DNA of 55,529 bases, from NCBI GenBank assembly GCA_043736395.1, contig JAYTCQ010000385.1:1-55529 (forward strand), read 5' to 3'. This DNA is from JAFDVL01 sp043736395 (GTDB lineage Bacteria; Acidobacteriota; Blastocatellia; RBC074). This document shows positions 16,848 through 24,807 of the stretch, piece after piece; within the stretch, counting starts at the first letter, position 1, and each line of letters begins with the position of its first letter. Under the pieces are notes generated by a model. It had not been told where the DNA came from, did no database searches, and worked only from the letters and a program-made list of their open reading frames with translations. The position numbers and the translations under genes are program-made.

Positions 16848-17282
16848 TTACGGCAGTCTTGTTGTTTGATGAGCAACCATGCGCCAGTCTTTTCCTTCTT
16901 TCACATAGACGTGCAGCATTTTTACAGAGAAGGAATTTGGCTTGCCGTCCGTCACCAGACTGATGTTGGTTTTGCTGGTATGCAGTGCGGTATTTCCGTA
17001 CACACGAACTTTGACATCTTCGCGCACCAGTGAAACGTATTTCGTTTTCCCGGCTTTGAGGTTAGTAATGTAGGTCGCTTTATCGTCAGTGACGGAGCTG
17101 GAATGGGTATAGGTCAGGCTGTCGGAGTAGATGCGTTCGAGGGCGGCTCCGTCAGCTTTGACTAAGGCGTCAACCCATTCTTTTTCGAGTTGAATAATTG
17201 CCTGTTCGACTTTTGCATTTTGCGCCGAAGCCGAAATCACAAAGGCAAACAGAAAGAGGGAAGTCAGAAATAGTTTTTTCAT
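16848..17282 (-). CDS. Exported NTF2-like (DUF4440-type) protein, paralogue 1
   Basis: The 144-aa protein has a signal peptide (1-20, ending ASAQ) and a single NTF2-like cone fold: an N-terminal helix QAIIQLEKEWVDALVKAD, then strands with SDSLTYTHSS, LKAGKTKYVSLVRED and a final MLHVYVKEGKDWRMVAHQTT. DUF4440/SnoaL-like domains bind small ligands or act as enzymes; no catalytic role can be assigned. It resembles the products at 18709-19140 and 19143-19679, giving three paralogues in 3 kb. It probably works in the periplasm. Confidence 0.82.
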   Translation of the reverse strand: MKKLFLTSLFLFAFVISASAQNAKVEQAIIQLEKEWVDALVKADGAALERIYSDSLTYTHSSSVTDDKATYITNLKAGKTKYVSLVREDVKVRVYGNTALHTSKTNISLVTDGKPNSFSVKMLHVYVKEGKDWRMVAHQTTRLP

Positions 17283-17355
17283 AGAATCTGGTCATACGCG
17301 CCGGAGCGTAGTCGTATTAATTTTGGTAAATGTCGAAAGGTTTCTAAAATCAGAA

Positions 17356-17387
17356 GCGAGGCATAGCTTGAATCAACTATGCCTCGC
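17356..17387 (-). terminator. Hairpin with T-rich trailer, probable minus-strand terminator
   Basis: GCGAGGCATAG (17356-17366) and CTATGCCTCGC (17377-17387) form a perfect 11-bp stem with a 10-nt loop. On the minus strand it is followed by TTCTGATTTTAG, a weak T-tract. It lies about 60 bp after the stop of the TPR relic, so it probably terminated that gene. Confidence 0.5.
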
Positions 17388-17444
17388 AAGAGTAATCTGA
17401 AGATGGTCTGGAATGCAACCATTCCAAGAATTCGACGAGCTTGC

Positions 17445-17588
17445 TTATCGCTGATTAATCCACCGACGCGTAATATTCAGCATCGAATTGTCTTCACCTT
17501 TTACTTTTAGCTTGAGAAACGTGCGCAATGATTCAGCGGAGGCTGGGATATTCAGGGCTTCATACACGAGTCCGAGGGAATAAAGCTT
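17445..17588 (-). pseudogene. C-terminal relic of a TPR-type protein
   Basis: The minus strand reads 47 codons, KLYSLGLVYEALNIPASAES then LRTFLKLKVKGEDNSMLNIT and RRWINQR, before a stop at 17445. The pattern LYSLGLVYEALNxPAxA is typical of tetratricopeptide helices. A stop codon lies immediately upstream in frame and no start or ribosome site is visible, so only the 3' end of a decayed gene remains. The parent could have been a TPR sensor or kinase-type protein; this cannot be told. Confidence 0.5.
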
Positions 17589-17651
17589 TTATGGCTGAGG
17601 ACGCATAATCGAATTGTATAGCTATCAATCAGAAGGCTGGCAGAAAGTCGG

Positions 17652-18575
17652 CTAAGCTATCTCCCGTTTTATATTTTCCGCATAATATCGAGGCACGTGA
17701 TCATTGAACGCATCAATCGGTAAAGTCAGTTCACGCTCGAAGAGGAAATTTCCTATTGCTGTAAAAGGTTGTTTGATCCAACCACTGATGCGGTCAAGCA
17801 GTCCTACCTGATCTGCGGTGTCAAGCATAATTCCGTGACTATCGAACCTCAGTTCCTGGCCGCAGTGTACATAATGACGAGGGATAAAAGGGAATGCGAC
17901 ATTTGAGATGACGAGGTTCGCAACAAAATCATTGTTGTTTACGAATCGGTAATGATTGCGCTGTCCGAACTGCGCAAATCTCGCATCACCGACCATCGGA
18001 GAACCAAATGTATAAACTCCTCGCAGTTGATTATTTGACCGAAAATAGACGTTTGCGAGAGTCGCCAACGCGCCGCCCAGACTGTGACCGGTGAACCAAA
18101 CGGGAAGAGGGCTGAGTTCTGTTATTTTGTCGTCAAGTTCGTCGCAGACATCAAAAAATGAGTCCCGAAAACCTTGATGGACTTTTCCATTTCCATCAAA
18201 ATCTATGAGCTTGATTTTTACATCGGCGACCACATCGGCCAGCATGCTGGTGAACTGCGCGACAAGGCGCTTTGGATCGGGCTTCGGGAATTCGGTACCA
18301 CGAAAGGCAACAATGGCGAAATTCTCAGCGGTTAGCAAAAGGCATTGCGATGAAACTCTCGTGATAAAATCAACTTTGAGAGGAATATTTTTCTCCGCCA
18401 ATTTCTTTTTTACAAATGCCTTATTGCCGTATGCCAACATCGAAGCCTCCGCCAGGTGCCAGGCATTCACCGATGAAAAATTATCGACCTTCGCTTGAAA
18501 CGGATGCTCGTTCCATTGCTCAAAGTACGGATAATCCTCATCTGGTAACGTGAAATATTGGCTAATCGTGGGCAT
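17652..18575 (-). CDS. Class 3 (fungal-type) lipase family protein
   Basis: The 307-aa protein contains the Lipase_3 core: IVAFRGTE oxyanion region (about 88-95), the nucleophile elbow WFTGHSLGGALA (S165), an Asp in YRFVNNNDFVANL and a His in FIPRHYVHCGQ. It should hydrolyse acylglycerols or similar esters. There is no N-terminal signal peptide, so it may be cytosolic or exported by another route. It is flanked by NTF2-like paralogues on the same strand. The fold call is secure; the substrate is not known. Confidence 0.87.
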   Translation of the reverse strand: MPTISQYFTLPDEDYPYFEQWNEHPFQAKVDNFSSVNAWHLAEASMLAYGNKAFVKKKLAEKNIPLKVDFITRVSSQCLLLTAENFAIVAFRGTEFPKPDPKRLVAQFTSMLADVVADVKIKLIDFDGNGKVHQGFRDSFFDVCDELDDKITELSPLPVWFTGHSLGGALATLANVYFRSNNQLRGVYTFGSPMVGDARFAQFGQRNHYRFVNNNDFVANLVISNVAFPFIPRHYVHCGQELRFDSHGIMLDTADQVGLLDRISGWIKQPFTAIGNFLFERELTLPIDAFNDHVPRYYAENIKREIA

Positions 18576-18708
18576 CGAATTTTTAGCACCTCATGATTTT
18601 CGCTGTCATGTAGATATGCGAAAAAGTGTAAAAATATTACAGGTGAGGCGAAAAAAATTTGCCTAGAGGAATTATCTCGTTGTGAAAGTTCTAAGATTTG
18701 CTGCGCAT

Positions 18709-19140
18709 TTATTCCACTTGCTGTGTTTGATGCACCAGCAATCGCCATGCCGTATCTTCCTTCACCCATACGTGTAAAATTTTTACGACTCGTGAAATTG
18801 AGGTTTCACCGTAGTTGCCTTCGATCTCGAATTCGCAGGAATAGATGGCTGTCTTGATCGTAACCTGCACAGATTCTTTGCGCGCAGCTAGGGCTATGTA
18901 TTTTAATTTTCCGGATTTGACATCTGAAATCAGTGTTGCGCGTTCGTGTGTCTTACCATTCCAATCATTGTAAGACAAGTGCTTGGAATAGATGTCTTCA
19001 AGGTCGTTGCTGGCGTTGAGCAACGCATCCCGCCACGTTTTTTCGCGATTCAAAATTTCCTGTTCAGAGGCAGGTGTCTGTGCTGTTGCTGACAAACTAT
19101 ACGCAAAAAATAAGATGAAAATCAGAAGAGCTTTTTTCAT
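18709..19140 (-). CDS. Exported NTF2-like (DUF4440-type) protein, paralogue 2
   Basis: The 143-aa protein has a signal peptide (1-20, ending ATAQ), the helix ILNREKTWRDALLNAS, SKHLSYNDWNGK, VKSGKLKYIALAAR and the closing strand ILHVWVKEDTAWRLLVHQTQ. It follows the 178-aa paralogue (19143-19679) with 2 bp between stop and start, so the two are surely co-transcribed. Likely periplasmic; no function assigned. Confidence 0.82.
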   Translation of the reverse strand: MKKALLIFILFFAYSLSATAQTPASEQEILNREKTWRDALLNASNDLEDIYSKHLSYNDWNGKTHERATLISDVKSGKLKYIALAARKESVQVTIKTAIYSCEFEIEGNYGETSISRVVKILHVWVKEDTAWRLLVHQTQQVE

Positions 19141-19142
19141 GC

Positions 19143-19679
19143 TTATTTGATCTCGGTGCTCTGATGCGTAGTTAGTTGCCAGCGTCCATCTTTTTTCACA
19201 TAAACATGTGTATAGCGAGCCGTGGTTTCAAGCGGTGGGTTTGGCTTGTTCTGCAATCTGGCTTTCCAGCGCGCCGTCACAATAGCGGTGTCACCGTTGA
19301 CAATTATTTTCGTGTTATCACGTTTGACGAGCGAATAATTCGTCGTTCCATCGCGCAGAGTTTTTAAGTATCCATCTTTGTTTTCGACTTTGCCGTTGCT
19401 GCGTGTGTATTGCAAATTATCAGAGAGTATAGAGTTTAACTTGGCTACATTTTCGTCGAGCAAAGCCTGTGCCCATTCGTGTTCGATGTTTTCAATTTCC
19501 TGTTTGGTAGAAATGATTTTTGGTTTGGTGATTTCTTTGGGTTTTGTTACTGCTTTGGTTTTGGGGCTGGCTGTCACCACCCTAGCTCTGGTGTGAAGCG
19601 GAGCTGATGGATATGTTGATTGTGCAACCACCGCCAAATGTATGGCGATCATCAAAAGGGATATGCGTAGTAGTTTCAT
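19143..19679 (-). CDS. Exported NTF2-like (DUF4440-type) protein, paralogue 3
   Basis: The 178-aa protein has a signal peptide (1-19), a Lys/Thr/Pro-rich spacer (about 32-58, with repeated TKPK units) and an NTF2-like domain: IENIEHEWAQALLDENVAKL, SDNLQYTRSNG, LRDGTTNYSLVKRD and YTHVYVKKDGRWQLTTHQST. The spacer distinguishes it from the two shorter paralogues. It lies 19 bp downstream of the enolase-superfamily gene on the same strand and leads directly into paralogue 2. Confidence 0.82.
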   Translation of the reverse strand: MKLLRISLLMIAIHLAVVAQSTYPSAPLHTRARVVTASPKTKAVTKPKEITKPKIISTKQEIENIEHEWAQALLDENVAKLNSILSDNLQYTRSNGKVENKDGYLKTLRDGTTNYSLVKRDNTKIIVNGDTAIVTARWKARLQNKPNPPLETTARYTHVYVKKDGRWQLTTHQSTEIK

Positions 19680-19698
19680 AAAATAAATATCTCTGTGC

Positions 19699-21084
19699 TT
19701 ATGGGCGAATTACCGTACCATCTTTGCGCCGTGTCGTTCCCCAGGAATAATCGAAGTTAGGCGGTCCTGCCGGGATCGGAAATTTCTCCGCCAGCTTTTC
19801 GTCAAATTCAATACCAAGTCCTGGTTTCTCATTCGCCATCATATATCCGTCTTTGACGGTAGGACAGCCCTTGAAAACTTCCATCGTTTCGGGTTGGAAT
19901 CCTGAACCTTCATGAACTCCGAAATTGTAGCTGACAAGTTCCAACGCCAATTGCGCGGCGTGCGCGAGAGGTGAAGCGTCGCCAGGTCCGTGCCATGCAG
20001 TTTTGACGCCGAAAAATTCTGACAAAGCTGCCACCTTTCGCGCTGGACTTAAGCCCCCGATTTGCGAAATATGGATGCGAATGTAATCAATCAACCGATC
20101 TTTGATGAGCGGTAAATATTCGTGCTGTGTATTGAAAAGTTCGCCCATCGCAATTGGCGTATTGGTTTGATTTCTCAGCAAACGGAAATGATCGTTATCT
20201 TCGGGCGGGAACGGGTCCTCGATGAAAAACGGGCGATATTGTTCGGTATCTTTGCAGATTTGAATTCCTTGTTGCAGCGTCACGCGTTCGTGTACGTCGT
20301 GAAGGAATTCAACTTCATCGCCGAATTTTTTACGCATCAATTCAAACATTTTCGGAACCATCCGAACGTACTTTGCCGGCTCCCAAATTGCTTTGGGATT
20401 CATTGGGCCAATCGCTTCCGTGCTCGAGGCTCCAGCTCCAGTTCCCAAATTAGCGCCGCCTGCGCCGTAGGTCGCCAAACCTTCGACTCCTGACTGAATT
20501 CTGATGTGGCGAAAGCCGCGTTCGACGCCTTGCTTGACTCGTTCTTCGAGTTCGACAAAATCTTTGCCTGCCGCGTGAAAATAACAATCAGCTCCGTGCC
20601 GGACTTTGCCGCCGAGCAATTGATAGAGCGGCATTCCTGCGCGCTTGCCTTTAATGTCCCAGAGGGCGATGTCTACGCCGCTCATCGCATTGAATAATAC
20701 GGGGCCGTTGCGCCAATAACTGCTCATGTAGGACGATTGCCAGATGTCTTCAATTTCGTCTACATTGCGTCCGATGAGGAAGGGTTTTAGATATTCCTCA
20801 ATCGCTGTTTTGACGACGAGTGAACGTTGCGTGAACGTCGCGCAGCCGTAGCCGTATAGCCCCGGTTCAGTGGTTTCGACTTTGACGACGACTAAACGAA
20901 TTCGATTCGGAGCCGTCAGAAAAGTTTTGATATTGGTGATTTTTGGCGAAGACAAACCTTTGACGGCTTGCGCATACGCGGGGTTAGTTTTTGAAGCGAG
21001 GGCTTCAGCTAAAGATTCTTTGGAACCAAGCAGGGAAGCTCCACCAGCGAGCGAGAGCGAACGAATAGCATCACGACGATTCAT
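19699..21084 (-). CDS. Tat-exported enolase-superfamily dehydratase, mannonate dehydratase/RspA-like
   Basis: The 461-aa protein starts with a twin-arginine signal (MNRRDAIRSLSLAGGASLLG) and then shows the ManD/RspA branch of the enolase superfamily: LHDVHERVTLQQG, FFIEDPFPPED, IAMGELFNTQHEY as metal-ligand strands, HGPGDASPLAHAAQ, and the diagnostic end WGTTRRKDGTVIRP. The family dehydrates D-mannonate or related acid sugars, though many members are inactive or unassigned. The start at 21084 puts the Tat motif at residues 3-4; an extension to 21144 adds residues with no homology. The Tat signal implies a periplasmic enzyme, which is unusual for this family. Confidence 0.83.
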   Translation of the reverse strand: MNRRDAIRSLSLAGGASLLGSKESLAEALASKTNPAYAQAVKGLSSPKITNIKTFLTAPNRIRLVVVKVETTEPGLYGYGCATFTQRSLVVKTAIEEYLKPFLIGRNVDEIEDIWQSSYMSSYWRNGPVLFNAMSGVDIALWDIKGKRAGMPLYQLLGGKVRHGADCYFHAAGKDFVELEERVKQGVERGFRHIRIQSGVEGLATYGAGGANLGTGAGASSTEAIGPMNPKAIWEPAKYVRMVPKMFELMRKKFGDEVEFLHDVHERVTLQQGIQICKDTEQYRPFFIEDPFPPEDNDHFRLLRNQTNTPIAMGELFNTQHEYLPLIKDRLIDYIRIHISQIGGLSPARKVAALSEFFGVKTAWHGPGDASPLAHAAQLALELVSYNFGVHEGSGFQPETMEVFKGCPTVKDGYMMANEKPGLGIEFDEKLAEKFPIPAGPPNFDYSWGTTRRKDGTVIRP

Positions 21085-21194
21085 AATATTGTTTGGAAAA
21101 GTTAGTTTCGCAGGAATACTGCGAGTGAGGATATTTTGACGCAAACTGACGAGAATGACAACGATTCAAGGAAATATTAATATAAGGGTAATAT

Positions 21195-21974
21195 TTATTC
21201 TGTGGCTTGAATTGGTTTGATTATTTCTTTTTCAAAAATATTTTGGATGAACACATCTGCACGACCGTACTTACAGTTATAATTGATGTAAGCCAAGTGA
21301 ACTTTTGTAACATTCGCCTCTTCCGATACTTGAATATTGGCAGAAATTCGCCGATCACAATAACGGTATTTGAGGTCGAAGGAATATCTACCTCCTTTCT
21401 CATCTGCCAATGTTTCAGAAGGGGAAATATTTTGCCCTGTGGCTTGTTCAAGTTTTTTTAGAAATTCTGCTTTCGACATTTTGAATTCATAATCTCCTCC
21501 ACAGCAAAGATGGTTACCGGAGAGTTTAGTTGCCGTGATCAGAAAAATTGAAACACACAGTATTGAGAGAATCGCGAGTCTCCGAAATATCAAAGTGAAT
21601 TCTAGCGATGGTAGCTTTATTCGTTTCCCTGCATAGATCAGCGCAAAAGGAATAACCGTAATTGCAATAAAGTCGGTTGAATCAATAACGCGCCCAATTG
21701 TCGGGAATCCCAAGCCATTAAAATAATCAATGAACAGTTGTGAGTACGATGATTTCCAAAATACAAAACTACACGCCCAAAACAAAAATACTGTGCGATG
21801 ACGAAAAGTGAAAATTGTGACAGTAAGCAATGAAATAGACCATAAACCTGCAAAATCTGATAGCTTTCCTGTGAACCAATTGTGATAAAGCTCTTTCCAG
21901 AAAAAATCATTTCCTGCTAACAGTGTTAGCCCAATTATTAAACCGGGGGAGAGAATTATTCTTTCCTGAATCAT
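21195..21974 (-). CDS. Polytopic membrane protein of unknown function
   Basis: The 259-aa protein has about five hydrophobic helices in its first 165 residues (for example ILSPGLIIGLTLLAGNDFF, LAILSILCVSIFLITATKL) and a soluble C-terminal domain (about 165-259) with Cys residues (HLCCGG, YRYCDRR, YINYNCKYG). I recognise no family. The Cys-containing tail is probably periplasmic. The next gene on the strand starts 577 bp away, so it may be transcribed alone. Confidence 0.65.
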   Translation of the reverse strand: MIQERIILSPGLIIGLTLLAGNDFFWKELYHNWFTGKLSDFAGLWSISLLTVTIFTFRHRTVFLFWACSFVFWKSSYSQLFIDYFNGLGFPTIGRVIDSTDFIAITVIPFALIYAGKRIKLPSLEFTLIFRRLAILSILCVSIFLITATKLSGNHLCCGGDYEFKMSKAEFLKKLEQATGQNISPSETLADEKGGRYSFDLKYRYCDRRISANIQVSEEANVTKVHLAYINYNCKYGRADVFIQNIFEKEIIKPIQATE

Positions 21975-21990
21975 ACAAATTTAATTCTAA

Positions 21991-22551
21991 TTATGGCTCT
22001 AAGCTAAGACGAAAAATCAATCGGCTGGTTCGAGCAAGTGCGTAGCGGTAATTATTGATCGGGGCACTCCAACTGTTAGCCGGAGTTACTGCTTCAATAC
22101 ACAATAATGTTACGCCAGTTATACCGCTGTGAAACCTCATCTGATCGTCGATAATTCCAAATTTTCCAAACATGGTGATGTGCGCTGATCCGTCATACCA
22201 GGTTCGATAACCAGTATTAAAAGTAATTGCTCTTTGTGTGAAATAGCAGGAGACGAAATCTTCTCCACGCCCAGCTGGTACATAAATGTTGCGCGTGTTG
22301 AAGCCTTCATCGCCAAGAAAAAGTTGCCCAGAATCGTGATGTAAAATCGCAGCCATCCGAATGATTTTATTCTCGTATTTTTGTGGACATGAATTCAGTT
22401 CTTCAATTGTCAGGTTAATTACATTTGTACTGATTTTTTTGCATTTACTGCAAGTTCCGCTGCTTGCGCCGACTAGGATAAATGAAAGCCAGCCAACGAG
22501 GATTAGTATTCCGACTGAAATAAAATAATGTTTTTGAATCCAATTTTTCAT
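21991..22551 (-). CDS. Single-pass membrane protein of unknown function
   Basis: The 186-aa protein has an N-terminal membrane helix (about 8-28: YFISVGILILVGWLSFILVG), a CSKCKK motif next to it and a soluble domain (LTIEELNSCPQKYENKIIRM, then a beta-rich region). The helix followed by NKIIRMAAILHHDSGQLFLG hints at an OB-fold-like domain, but no family can be named. The start at 22551 avoids an upstream extension encoded by the repeat at 22560-22673. It precedes the polytopic membrane protein gene by 16 bp, so the two are probably co-transcribed. Confidence 0.6.
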   Translation of the reverse strand: MKNWIQKHYFISVGILILVGWLSFILVGASSGTCSKCKKISTNVINLTIEELNSCPQKYENKIIRMAAILHHDSGQLFLGDEGFNTRNIYVPAGRGEDFVSCYFTQRAITFNTGYRTWYDGSAHITMFGKFGIIDDQMRFHSGITGVTLLCIEAVTPANSWSAPINNYRYALARTSRLIFRLSLEP

Positions 22552-22559
22552 TGTAGCTT

Positions 22560-22673
22560 GTAGCACAAACTTCCCAGTTTGCGTTTTGTGCTCACTGATA
22601 ATTCGGCAGAAAGGTTTTTGTTTAAGCAAACTGGGTTTCTTAAATAAAACGCAAACTGGAAAGTTTGCGCTAC
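22560..22673. repeat. Inverted pair of REP-like palindromes (BIME-like), 28-bp arms
   Basis: Arms at 22560-22587 and 22646-22673 are inverted copies with two differences. Each arm is itself a palindrome: on the plus strand at the right, CGCAAACT-GGAA-AGTTTGCG, followed by the outward tail CTAC. A further partial copy (GCAAACTGGG) lies near 22626. The tail GCGCTAC is shared with the palindrome at 23392-23419. Confidence 0.87.
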
Positions 22674-22677
22674 ATCG

Positions 22678-23373
22678 CTACTTCAAAAATTTCCGGACCC
22701 GCGCCGCAAACAATTCATTCCCTTCGGCATTGAAGTGCAGTTTGTCCTCAATGAATAATTCAGGCCGTGGTTTGCCGTCCGCGCCGAGCGAAACATCGTA
22801 GTCATCCAGATATTTCACGCGCTTCGATTTCTTTGTAAATTCCAGCACCATCTGATTCAAAGATTTTTCTTTATTGGCATTATTCCATCGCGCTACACTG
22901 GGGCTAAGCGCAATGTAGACGACTTCTGTTTTTGGTAATTTGCTATGAATTTTTGTGACGAAATCTTTAAAATCCTGAAACGTTTGTTCAGGGGATTTGC
23001 CTGCGAAGATGTCATTGCCGCCAGCACGAATCAATACCATTTTCGGTTTGTAGGGAATGATAATTCGATCTGCGAAATGCGTCGCGTCTACGATTTGCGA
23101 ACCGCCAAAACCGCGATTGAGGACTTTGTGGTTTGGCAAATCTTCTGCCATCGTTGTCCACCTTCGAATCGTAGATGAGCCTGTAAATACTATCGCACTT
23201 TGCGGTGGAGGCTTCGTGCGGTCGCTTTGTTCGAAGGCGGAGATTTCTTTTTCCCAGACAGAGAAATCGCGCTGGGGAGCAGCGGTTTGGGAAATGCTGG
23301 TAGCTTGGCAAATCAAAAAAAGAAATACAAGAATTGAAATTAGGCCGAAATTTTTTAAGTTTAGTTTTTTCAT
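22678..23373 (-). CDS. Exported SGNH/GDSL-family hydrolase
   Basis: The 231-aa protein has a signal peptide (about 1-25) and the SGNH blocks: block I IVFTGSSTIRRW (Ser in place of GDS), block II with Gly in NRGFGGSQIVD, block III RAGGNDIFAGKSP with Asn, and block V near the end with FIEDKLHFNAEGNELFA (Asp and His). It should cleave esters, possibly of acetylated carbohydrates, in the periplasm. The start at 23373 gives the cleanest signal peptide; an extension to 23400 partly lies in the palindrome at 23392-23419. It follows the sugar-acid dehydratase-like gene on the same strand. Confidence 0.88.
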   Translation of the reverse strand: MKKLNLKNFGLISILVFLFLICQATSISQTAAPQRDFSVWEKEISAFEQSDRTKPPPQSAIVFTGSSTIRRWTTMAEDLPNHKVLNRGFGGSQIVDATHFADRIIIPYKPKMVLIRAGGNDIFAGKSPEQTFQDFKDFVTKIHSKLPKTEVVYIALSPSVARWNNANKEKSLNQMVLEFTKKSKRVKYLDDYDVSLGADGKPRPELFIEDKLHFNAEGNELFAARVRKFLK

Positions 23374-23391
23374 GATGTTTATCGAGTTGAG

Positions 23392-23419
23392 GTAGCGCAA
23401 CCATGGCTGGTTACGCTAC
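23392..23419. repeat. REP-like palindrome overlapping a stop codon
   Basis: The arms GTAGCGCAACCA (23392-23403) and TGGTTACGCTAC (23408-23419) pair with one mismatch around TGGC. The ends GTAGCG/CGCTAC match the tails of the element at 22560-22673, while the stem is different but still self-complementary. It includes the TAG stop (23416-23418, minus) of the enolase-superfamily gene. Confidence 0.7.
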
Positions 23420-24699
23420 TTTACTGTATCAAATGTTCGTTTTTCCATCGCTTCAGTTTTGGCTTCATCGAATTTATGTTTCTTCAAGAAAGCATCGGTG
23501 ATGTTGATGCCGAGTCCCGGTGCTGTGACCGGATAAATCGCACCGGTATCGTGCTTCAATCCACCGATCACAATTTCCTGATAGATCTCTTCATCCGGTT
23601 CGAAAAATTCGAGGATGATAAAGTTTGGAATTGAGAAACACGTATGAATCGAAGCCATCGTGCAAATTGGCCCGTTCGGATTATGCGGCGCGACAGGGAT
23701 GTAATAAGTGTCAGCCATCGCCGCAATCTTCTTGGTTTCGGTGATGCCGCCTGTCCGCGCCAGATCAGGTTGAATGATTCGGACAGCCTGTTTTTCCAGT
23801 AACTCGCGGAAGCCATGACGCCCGAAAATTCTTTCTCCGGTGGCGAGCGGCGTATTCACTGATCGTTGCACTTCCGCCATTGCCGGAATGTTTTCGGGTG
23901 GCACTGCTTCTTCGTAAAAGAACAAGCGGTACGGCTCCATGGCGCGAATAATTTCCAAAGTAGATTTTGTATTCCAGCGTCCGTGGACGTCCATCGCAAT
24001 ATCGTAATCAGGGCCTCCGGCTTCACGAATCGCTTTTGTTAAGGAAACACCAAAGCGCAGGTCTGATTGCGTGATCTCGCGGTTGTAAGGCGAAACATTG
24101 AAGGGATCAAATTTGCATCCGGTGTAGCCTTTGGTCACCAGCTCTTTGGTTTTTGCGGCAAATCCCTCTGGTGTACGCGGTACTCCTTCCGTCCATCCGT
24201 TGGCATAAATTCGTAGTTTTTCCTGCACTTGTCCGCCGATTAATTTGTAGATCGGGATGCCAAGTTTTTTCCCTACGATGTCATACAGGGCAATATCAAT
24301 GCCGCTGATCGCGGCCATGACGATGCCGCCCATACCGTTGTAATACATCGCACGATACATGCGATTCCAGAGGGCTTCGATGTTCCAGGCGCTTTGACCA
24401 ATAATGACTTTGCTCAAATTAGTGACTGCTGTTGCGATCGGTTGCACGCCTGGATAGTTGGTCGCTTCGCCCCAGCCGACATAGCCATCGGCGGTTTCGA
24501 CACGAACGAAAACCCACGGCGCGTATCCGCGAATACCGGTAAGGAGGATCGGTTCTACCTTCGTGATTTTAAGCGAATTGTCAGCTTGTTGGGCCAGCAG
24601 GGAAGGGCTGAGATTTCCGGACGCGAGCAAGCTTCCGGTTAACCCCAGTGATGCATTTTTCAGAAATGAACGACGAGAATCATTGTTGTAGGGTAACAT
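23416..24699 (-). CDS. Tat-exported enolase-superfamily dehydratase, galactonate dehydratase-like
   Basis: The 427-aa protein has a canonical twin-arginine signal (SRRSFLKNASLGLTGSLLAS, about residues 8-27) and the mandelate racemase/muconate lactonizing fold. The metal ligands lie in AMDVHGRWNT, FFYEEAVPPEN and TPLATGERIFGRHG, and the catalytic His is in PVAPHNPNGPICT. This set matches D-galactonate dehydratase and close sugar-acid dehydratases. Export makes the physiological substrate uncertain. The GDSL hydrolase follows 42 bp after its stop, which may indicate joint work on extracellular sugar derivatives. Confidence 0.83.
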   Translation of the reverse strand: MLPYNNDSRRSFLKNASLGLTGSLLASGNLSPSLLAQQADNSLKITKVEPILLTGIRGYAPWVFVRVETADGYVGWGEATNYPGVQPIATAVTNLSKVIIGQSAWNIEALWNRMYRAMYYNGMGGIVMAAISGIDIALYDIVGKKLGIPIYKLIGGQVQEKLRIYANGWTEGVPRTPEGFAAKTKELVTKGYTGCKFDPFNVSPYNREITQSDLRFGVSLTKAIREAGGPDYDIAMDVHGRWNTKSTLEIIRAMEPYRLFFYEEAVPPENIPAMAEVQRSVNTPLATGERIFGRHGFRELLEKQAVRIIQPDLARTGGITETKKIAAMADTYYIPVAPHNPNGPICTMASIHTCFSIPNFIILEFFEPDEEIYQEIVIGGLKHDTGAIYPVTAPGLGINITDAFLKKHKFDEAKTEAMEKRTFDTVK

Positions 24700-24807
24700 A
24701 GGTTCCTTTATTTTTTGACCAGTTTGGTGTTGCGTTACTATGCAACTTTGAGTGGTGGTACTACGCTTTTGATTAGGTTACGGTTTTACTAGAAAAATTA
24801 TTGGAAG

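Larger units (their letters stand above)
17283..17651. other. Gap with terminator-like hairpin and TPR gene relic
   Basis: The gap holds a TPR-type relic (17445-17588, minus) and a strong hairpin downstream of it (17356-17387). The rest reads as non-coding in all frames I checked. Confidence 0.6.
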
